The notes under the pieces: model-generated | Told to the model about the DNA's origin: nothing | What the model saw: the letters and a program-made list of their open reading frames with translations, nothing else | Databases searched by the model: none | Source: Candidatus Faecivivens stercorigallinarum | GTDB taxonomy: Bacteria > Bacillota > Clostridia > Oscillospirales > Ruminococcaceae | Assembly (NCBI GenBank): GCA_018715465.1 | Contig: DVLN01000185.1 | Coordinates: forward strand, 1-17,428 | Direction: 5' to 3' | Length of the DNA stretch: 17,428 nucleotides | Shown: piece after piece, positions 13,330 to 17,428 of the stretch | How positions within the stretch are numbered: the first letter of the stretch is position 1 | Layout: every line of letters starts with the position of its first letter | Made by a program: the position numbers and the translations under genes

Positions 13330-13380
13330 TGCACATGATACCTCTGAGCAGGTTTTTCCCTGCGGTCAGGAGGATGTGCA
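13330..13380 (+). promoter_or_regulatory. RNA hairpin 2 that covers the Shine-Dalgarno sequence of the yqzL-like gene
   Basis: Outer arms TGCACAT (13330-13336) and ATGTGCA (13374-13380) pair perfectly. Inside, CCTC (13341-13344) pairs with GAGG (13370-13373), TGA (13345-13347) with TCA (13366-13368), and GCAGG (13348-13352) with CCTGC (13359-13363), with small bulges and the loop TTTTTC. The Shine-Dalgarno AGGAGG (13368-13373) and its spacer are thus almost wholly paired, so the structure could limit translation until it is opened. Confidence 0.55.
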
Positions 13381-13382
13381 AA

Positions 13383-13688
13383 ATGGAAACAACACAAAAA
13401 TCCATCGAACGGCCAGCCCCCGTACAGACGCCGCAACAACCCGGTTCTGCCCGTCCGGCTGTCCCGCCCGATATCCCATTCGAAATCCCCGTCCCGCCGC
13501 CGCGGCCGGATTCCCTGCCGGTCATCCGGTCATGGAACCAGTTCTGCCATACCGGCAGCGTCGACGATTATCTCAACTTTAAGTCCATCGAAGGAGGCAG
13601 CGGCTTTGCATCTCAAAACCCACGCAATCGTTTTGGCGCAGACGCCGTTTGGTTCCCGGGACAAACTTCTGACCCTGCTCAGTTCTGA
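13383..13688 (+). CDS. YqzL-like protein with a proline-rich N-terminal extension
   Basis: YqzL is a tiny protein of about 47 residues encoded between era and recO in Firmicutes; its function is unknown. Here residues 47-66 match its core: VIRSWNQFCHTGSVDDYLNF, with the Trp, Phe, TGS and YL pattern. The 101-residue product begins with a proline-rich segment (10-46; for example PVPPPRPDSLP) not found in the classic protein. It ends with 27 residues that overlap recO out of frame and probably carry no conserved function. The ATG at 13383 has AGGAGG nine bases upstream. The position between era and recO supports the family call strongly. Confidence 0.75.
   Translation: METTQKSIERPAPVQTPQQPGSARPAVPPDIPFEIPVPPPRPDSLPVIRSWNQFCHTGSVDDYLNFKSIEGGSGFASQNPRNRFGADAVWFPGQTSDPAQF
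13591..13608 (+). promoter_or_regulatory. Ribosome binding site that fixes a TTG start for recO
   Basis: AAGGAGG (13591-13597) is followed by eight bases and TTG (13606-13608). The spacing is ideal, and the next residues, HLKTHAIVLAQTPFG, match the start of RecO. Confidence 0.85.
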
Positions 13689-14364
13689 CCAGGGGCTGAT
13701 GACCGCTGTCGTCAAAAACCCCGGCAGCGGCAAGTCCAGGATGAGCGCGGCATGTGAAATGCTGGCTTACAGCGAGTTTTGCCTGTTTTCGGGCAGGACC
13801 CGCTACATAATCGACAGTGCGGAACTGCTCAACAATTTCTATTCCCTGCGAAACAGCCTGACTGGGCTGTCACTCGCCGCTTACCTTGCCGAACTGACCA
13901 AATTTGTGATGCCGCAGAAGGAAAATGCCGATGAAATCCTGCGGCTTCTGCTCAATACCCTCTATCTGCTGGAAAAGGGAGAAAAAAGTGAACAGCTGCT
14001 CAAGGCGGTATACGAACTGCGGCTGATGTGCCTGTCCGGGTTCCAGCCGGATGTCGACGGGTGCGCCGGATGCGGAAAGCAGCAAGGCGATTTCTGGCTG
14101 CTGCCGGGCGACGGAATTATCCTGTGTCAAGACTGTCTGCCCGAGTATCAGAAATTACAGGAGCGTGCTGTCAGCCGGGTGATCTTTCCGCAGGCTGTGC
14201 GGAAAGCATTTTTGCATGTAATCGACGCTCCACCGCAAAAGCTCTTCTCCTTCCGGCTGTCGGATGACGGTGAAAAGGCATTCGGACAGGCTGCGGAGGC
14301 GTTTACCATCTTTCAGACGGGCGGGAAATTTAAAACGCTGGATTTTTACAGGGCTATGCTCTAA
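13606..14364 (+). CDS. recO: DNA repair protein RecO
   Basis: RecO loads RecA, with RecR, onto single-stranded DNA coated by SSB in gap repair. The 252-residue product has the N-terminal OB-fold (HAIVLAQTPFGSRDKLLTLLS, then GLMTAVVKNPGSGKSRM), a helical centre, and a zinc site with Cys153-x2-Cys156 and Cys174-x2-Cys177 (CAGC ... CQDC). Length matches the family. The start is a TTG with a very good ribosome binding site. The first 83 bases overlap the end of the yqzL-like frame, so the two are probably coupled. It is followed by mutS2 after 67 bases. Confidence 0.95.
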   Translation: MHLKTHAIVLAQTPFGSRDKLLTLLSSDQGLMTAVVKNPGSGKSRMSAACEMLAYSEFCLFSGRTRYIIDSAELLNNFYSLRNSLTGLSLAAYLAELTKFVMPQKENADEILRLLLNTLYLLEKGEKSEQLLKAVYELRLMCLSGFQPDVDGCAGCGKQQGDFWLLPGDGIILCQDCLPEYQKLQERAVSRVIFPQAVRKAFLHVIDAPPQKLFSFRLSDDGEKAFGQAAEAFTIFQTGGKFKTLDFYRAML

Positions 14365-14431
14365 GATACTTTGAGCGGTATCATGACCGCCTGAATTCCC
14401 TCTCTCCTTTGTTACGGAGGAACATAAACAG

Positions 14432-16852
14432 ATGATTGAACCTAAATATATGAAAAACCTTGAGCTGGACAAGGTGCTGGCCATGCTCGCCGAGCTGACC
14501 TGCTGTGAGACTGCCCGTGAAAAGGCCCTCTCCATCCAGCCCCTGACCGAAAAAGATGAGGTCCAGCGGGAAATCGACCGCACTTCTGACCTCTTTCAAC
14601 TGACGGTACGGTTTGGGACCCCTACCTTTATGACGCTGCGCAACCCCGTTGGGCGGCTGAAAATCGCCCAGTCGGGCGGCACTCTTTCATGCAGTGACCT
14701 GCTGGCCATCGCCGCCGTCCTGCGGCAGGCCCGTATCCTCGACCAGTGGCACAACCAGTGGGACGAGGAAGAAAACGCGGTATCCGAACAGTTCTCCCGG
14801 CTGTATCTGAACAACCCGCTTGAACGGGAGATCTCGTCGGCTATCATCAGCGAGGACGCGCTGGACGACAACGCTTCCCCTGAACTGGCTGCCATCCGGC
14901 GCAAAATTCGGATGACTGAACTGAAAATCCGCGAAAAGATGGATAAGATGATCCGCTCCTCTACCTATCAGAAATATTTGCAGGATACGATCATCACGAT
15001 GCGGGACGGCCGGTTTGTCGTGCCGGTCAAGGCGGAATACCGCAGTGAAATTCCCGGTATGGTCCATGACACTTCCGGCAGCGGCTCAACCTACTTTGTC
15101 GAACCGGCCGCTGTCGTCGAAGCCAACAATGAAATCCGCGTCCTCCAGTCCAAGGAAAAGGATGAGGTCGAACGAATCCTTGCTGAACTGTCGGGCAGAT
15201 GCGGCGAAGAAGCAGACGGGATCATCCGCTGCTTTGAGACGGTCATCGACCTCAACCTGCTGTTCGCAAAGGCGACCCTCGCCTACCGGATGAAGGCAAT
15301 GGCGCCGAAAGTTACCGACGACGGGCATATCCTGCTCAAGAGAGCAAGACATCCGCTGATCGACCCCAAAAAGGTGGTGCCGATCGACTTCGCGCTGGGC
15401 GACGCATATACGACGCTGGTCATCACCGGCCCCAATACCGGCGGTAAAACCGTTACCCTCAAGACCGCCGGGCTGCTGACGCTGATGACGATGTGCGGGC
15501 TGTTGATTCCGGCAGCCGACGGGTCGAGCATCTCGGTGTTTGACGACATCCTGGTGGATATCGGCGACGAACAGAGCATCGAACAGAGCCTGTCCACCTT
15601 CTCGGCCCATATGGTCAACCTTGTGAGCATCCTGAATGTCGCAACCTATACCTCGCTGGTCATCATCGACGAGCTGGGGTCGGGCACCGACCCGGTCGAG
15701 GGCGCCGCTCTCGCTGTCGCAATCCTCGAAAAGCTGCGGCTGAGAGGGGCAAAGGTGGCGGTCACCTCCCACTATGCCGAGCTGAAAATGTATGCGCTGC
15801 AAACCGATAAGGTTGAAAACGCCTGCTGTGAATTCAACGTCGAAAGCCTGATGCCCACCTACCGGCTGTTGACCGGTGTGCCCGGAAAATCCAACGCCTT
15901 CGCAATCTCCAGAAGGCTGGGACTGGATGAGGATATCATTGAAAATGCGTCCAGTTTAGTGGAAAGCGACAACAAACGGTTTGAAGAGATCGTCGACTCG
16001 CTGGAAGCCTCCCGGCAGCAGTATGAGGAAACCCTCAAGCAGGTCGAAGAAGAAAAACGGGAAATCGACCGGCAGAAGGCTGAAATTGACGCCCTCCGGG
16101 CTGAACTGGACCGGCAGCGGGAAAAAGAGGAAGAAAAGGCCAAAATCCAGGCACAGGCAATCGTCCGGGATGTCCAGGCACAGGCCGACGCGGTGCTTGA
16201 AGAACTGAACCAGATCAAAAAGCTCAAGGATTCGGAAGAATTCGGCAAGCTGCTGCTCAACGCCCGCTCTTCTGTCCGCGGCAAGATGGGACGAATGCAC
16301 GATGCTGCCAACCCTATCCATGAACGGACCAACGAAGGGTATACCCTCCCCCGTGAGCTCAAACCCGGCGACGTTGTCCAGATCTACGACATCGACAAGG
16401 AAGGTACCGTCCTCAAACCGGTTGACAAAAACGGAATGGTGCTGGTGCAGACCGGCATCCTCAAATCCCGCGTCCCGATCGGCAACCTCCGGCTGCTGGA
16501 CAAGGCGAAAATTTCGATCGACGGCAAACCTGCCCCCGGTAAACGTGCCGGCGGCGGCGTCAGAACTGCTGGCATCTCCCGTGGAAGCCGTTCGGTTAGC
16601 GGCCGCGGCGGCCTGGCTGAGGTCGACCTGCGCGGTATGAACATCGAGGAAGCGCTGATTGAAGTCGACCGCTTTATCGACTCCAGCGTCCTGTCGGGCG
16701 TTCACCAGATCACGATTATCCACGGCAAAGGAACCGGCGTACTGCGGGAAGCTATTCAAAACCATCTGAAAAAACATAAAAGCATCAAGAGTTTCCGACT
16801 GGGTGCCTATGGTGAAGGTGAAACCGGCGTCACCATTGCGGAACTGAAATGA
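14432..16852 (+). CDS. mutS2: MutS2 family protein with C-terminal Smr domain
   Basis: MutS2 is an ATPase-nuclease; it has been linked to suppression of recombination and, in Bacillus, to splitting of collided ribosomes. The 806-residue product lacks the mismatch-reading N-terminal domain of MutS. It has a lever/core region, Walker A GPNTGGKT (about 332-339), a signature DEQSIEQSLSTFSAHM, Walker B with VIIDELGSGTDP (about 409-420), a charged coiled coil (about 520-600), a KOW-like barrel (LKPGDVVQIYDIDKEGTVL) and an Smr domain (about 730-806; VDLRG, IIHGKGTGVLR). Bacillus MutS2 is 785 residues. GGAGG lies 11 bases before the ATG. It follows recO in the same direction. Confidence 0.97.
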   Translation: MIEPKYMKNLELDKVLAMLAELTCCETAREKALSIQPLTEKDEVQREIDRTSDLFQLTVRFGTPTFMTLRNPVGRLKIAQSGGTLSCSDLLAIAAVLRQARILDQWHNQWDEEENAVSEQFSRLYLNNPLEREISSAIISEDALDDNASPELAAIRRKIRMTELKIREKMDKMIRSSTYQKYLQDTIITMRDGRFVVPVKAEYRSEIPGMVHDTSGSGSTYFVEPAAVVEANNEIRVLQSKEKDEVERILAELSGRCGEEADGIIRCFETVIDLNLLFAKATLAYRMKAMAPKVTDDGHILLKRARHPLIDPKKVVPIDFALGDAYTTLVITGPNTGGKTVTLKTAGLLTLMTMCGLLIPAADGSSISVFDDILVDIGDEQSIEQSLSTFSAHMVNLVSILNVATYTSLVIIDELGSGTDPVEGAALAVAILEKLRLRGAKVAVTSHYAELKMYALQTDKVENACCEFNVESLMPTYRLLTGVPGKSNAFAISRRLGLDEDIIENASSLVESDNKRFEEIVDSLEASRQQYEETLKQVEEEKREIDRQKAEIDALRAELDRQREKEEEKAKIQAQAIVRDVQAQADAVLEELNQIKKLKDSEEFGKLLLNARSSVRGKMGRMHDAANPIHERTNEGYTLPRELKPGDVVQIYDIDKEGTVLKPVDKNGMVLVQTGILKSRVPIGNLRLLDKAKISIDGKPAPGKRAGGGVRTAGISRGSRSVSGRGGLAEVDLRGMNIEEALIEVDRFIDSSVLSGVHQITIIHGKGTGVLREAIQNHLKKHKSIKSFRLGAYGEGETGVTIAELK

Positions 16853-16891
16853 CGGGCAGTTTGATTTACAGAGGTTTACAGAAAATTTCCG

Positions 16892-16920
16892 TTGCAGGTT
16901 CTGCATAAATATGTTATAAT
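16892..16920 (+). promoter_or_regulatory. Sigma-A promoter for the HPr-like gene
   Basis: TTGCAG (16892-16897) is followed by 17 bases and a perfect TATAAT (16915-16920), with TG at 16912-16913 making an extended -10. Transcription should start near 16927, leaving a leader of about 105 bases before the ATG at 17032. Confidence 0.8.
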
Positions 16921-16928
16921 AAGAAAAA

Positions 16929-16980
16929 ATCGGCGGTTTTCCCCGATATTTGCATCCAATTGGTAGCCGATAACGATATT
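16929..16980 (+). repeat. Structured, repeat-containing 5' leader of the HPr-like gene
   Basis: ATCGG-C-GG (16929-16936) can fold back on CC-CCGAT (16941-16947) around TTTT, at the very start of the transcript. The same ATCGGC (16929-16934) can instead pair with GCCGAT (16966-16971). CGATATT occurs twice (16944-16950 and 16974-16980), and CCAATTGG (16956-16963) is a perfect palindrome. I do not recognise a known riboswitch. Confidence 0.4.
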
Positions 16981-17031
16981 ACTTCGGCCGGCCACAGACG
17001 TCGTGTGTACCGGTCAAAGGGAGGACATTTT

Positions 17032-17274
17032 ATGACGCGTATACAGATTCGTCTTAAGGACATGAAACGGGTTCAGGCTCTGGCCAGTTTCCTGACACCG
17101 ATTCATGGCGATTTTTTCCTTGTGTCCGGTTCGGCAGTCGCCAACGCTAAAAGTTTGATCGGTATTCTGTCCATGAAACTGGACGAGCCGGTGGAAATGC
17201 GGCTGATGGGCTGTTCCAAAGAGGACGAGGAAAAAATCCTCGCTAAACTGCGCGCTGAATACGACGCAGAATAA
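17032..17274 (+). CDS. HPr-like protein lacking the phosphorylated histidine
   Basis: HPr proteins carry phosphate in the sugar phosphotransferase system through a histidine in an H-A-R-P motif and are regulated at Ser46. The 80-residue product keeps the size, the Ser46 region (AKSLIGILSM, Ser41 here) and the C-terminal helix with EDEEKILAKL, but shows no HARP motif near residues 9-20. It is therefore more likely regulatory, as in Crh of Bacillus, than a phosphate carrier. GGGAGG stands seven bases before the ATG at 17032; an earlier ATG at 16960 lacks a ribosome binding site. It has its own promoter and terminator. Confidence 0.82.
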   Translation: MTRIQIRLKDMKRVQALASFLTPIHGDFFLVSGSAVANAKSLIGILSMKLDEPVEMRLMGCSKEDEEKILAKLRAEYDAE

Positions 17275-17301
17275 TTCGGTTATCTTTATATCCGCTGACG
17301 G

Positions 17302-17337
17302 CAGCCGCCTGTATTTTTTACGGGCGGTTGTCTTTAT
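17302..17337 (+). terminator. Intrinsic terminator after the HPr-like gene
   Basis: CAGCCGCCTGT (17302-17312) pairs with ACGGGCGGTTG (17320-17330) over 11 bp, with two G-U pairs and a U-rich 7-base loop. The T-rich TCTTTAT follows. It lies 27 bases past the stop codon. Confidence 0.8.
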
Positions 17338-17364
17338 CTGCGCGGACTTTGGGAGGAATGACAA

Positions 17365-17428
17365 TTGGCTACCCTGCATCTGATGGTCGGGCTGCCGGGA
17401 AGCGGCAAAACAACCGAAGCCATCCGGC
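17365..17428 (+). CDS. AAA-type ATPase or kinase, N-terminal fragment (runs off the right edge)
   Basis: A TTG start at 17365 opens a frame reading ATLHLMVGLPGSGKTTEAIR, a beta strand and Walker A (GLPGSGKTT) right at the N-terminus, as in small P-loop kinases and AAA_33-type ATPases. GGAGG (17352-17356) lies eight bases before the TTG. An ATG at 17358 is in another frame and too close to the Shine-Dalgarno. The substrate cannot be judged from 21 residues. It follows the HPr-like gene's terminator. Confidence 0.75.
   Translation, partial: MATLHLMVGLPGSGKTTEAIR

Noticed and set aside
14372..14390. Hairpin GCGGT-ATCATG-ACCGC after recO as a terminator
   Set aside because: Only 5 bp and no T-tract follows; mutS2 begins shortly after and is probably co-transcribed.
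15956..16906. Minus-strand open frame (316 codons) opposite mutS2
   Set aside because: Antisense to the coiled-coil, KOW and Smr regions of MutS2; the Phe-rich product is what reverse reading of Glu/Lys codons gives.
1..17428. CRISPR array, tRNA, rRNA, insertion sequence, prophage or toxin-antitoxin module
   Set aside because: No regularly spaced repeats, transposase or integrase motifs, terminal repeats or RNA-gene signatures were seen; gene content is conserved core.

Overview
This window looks like a GC-rich chromosomal segment of a spore-forming Clostridia member, probably of the Oscillospirales type. The evidence is a complete eight-gene spoIIIA operon, further sporulation genes (yqfC, yqfD, ylbJ, a ylmC-type gene), high GC in coding DNA and AT-rich promoter regions. 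I see no phage, insertion sequence, CRISPR array, rRNA or tRNA. The taxonomic call is inference.

Layout. Positions 1-66 (minus) hold the first 22 codons of an unidentified gene behind a near-consensus sigma-A promoter. Positions 213-4868 (minus) are spoIIIAA to spoIIIAH, ended by a strong hairpin terminator at 171-206. Positions 5042-5716 (plus) encode an AlkZ-related protein of unknown role, with a bidirectional terminator at 5745-5783 that also closes the opposing operon. Positions 5794-8767 (minus) are a compact operon read yqfC - ylbJ - small four-cysteine protein - RluA-type pseudouridine synthase - ylmC/ymxH-type protein. From 8887 to the right edge (plus) come yqfD - phoH - ybeY - dgkA - era - yqzL-like - recO - mutS2 - HPr-like - start of an AAA-type ATPase/kinase.

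How they work together. SpoIIIAA-AH build the channel between mother cell and forespore. YqfC, YqfD, YlbJ and the YlmC-type protein belong to families tied to sporulation. PhoH, YbeY, Era and the RluA enzyme belong to ribosome and RNA maturation, DgkA to lipid-carrier recycling, and RecO and MutS2 to DNA or ribosome maintenance. phoH and the HPr-like gene have their own vegetative-type promoters, which separates housekeeping expression from sporulation expression.

The most interesting points are regulatory. First, two sigma-E-like promoters of opposite direction lie exactly on top of each other at 8807-8836. They would drive yqfD to the right and yqfC-ylbJ to the left, keeping yqfC and yqfD co-regulated although they are divergent here. 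Second, a long hairpin at 13330-13380 buries the Shine-Dalgarno sequence of the yqzL-like gene. Third, spoIIIAA runs about 210 bases out of frame through the start of spoIIIAB. Four genes use TTG starts. I found no clearly new multi-gene system; most of the window is conserved core genome.
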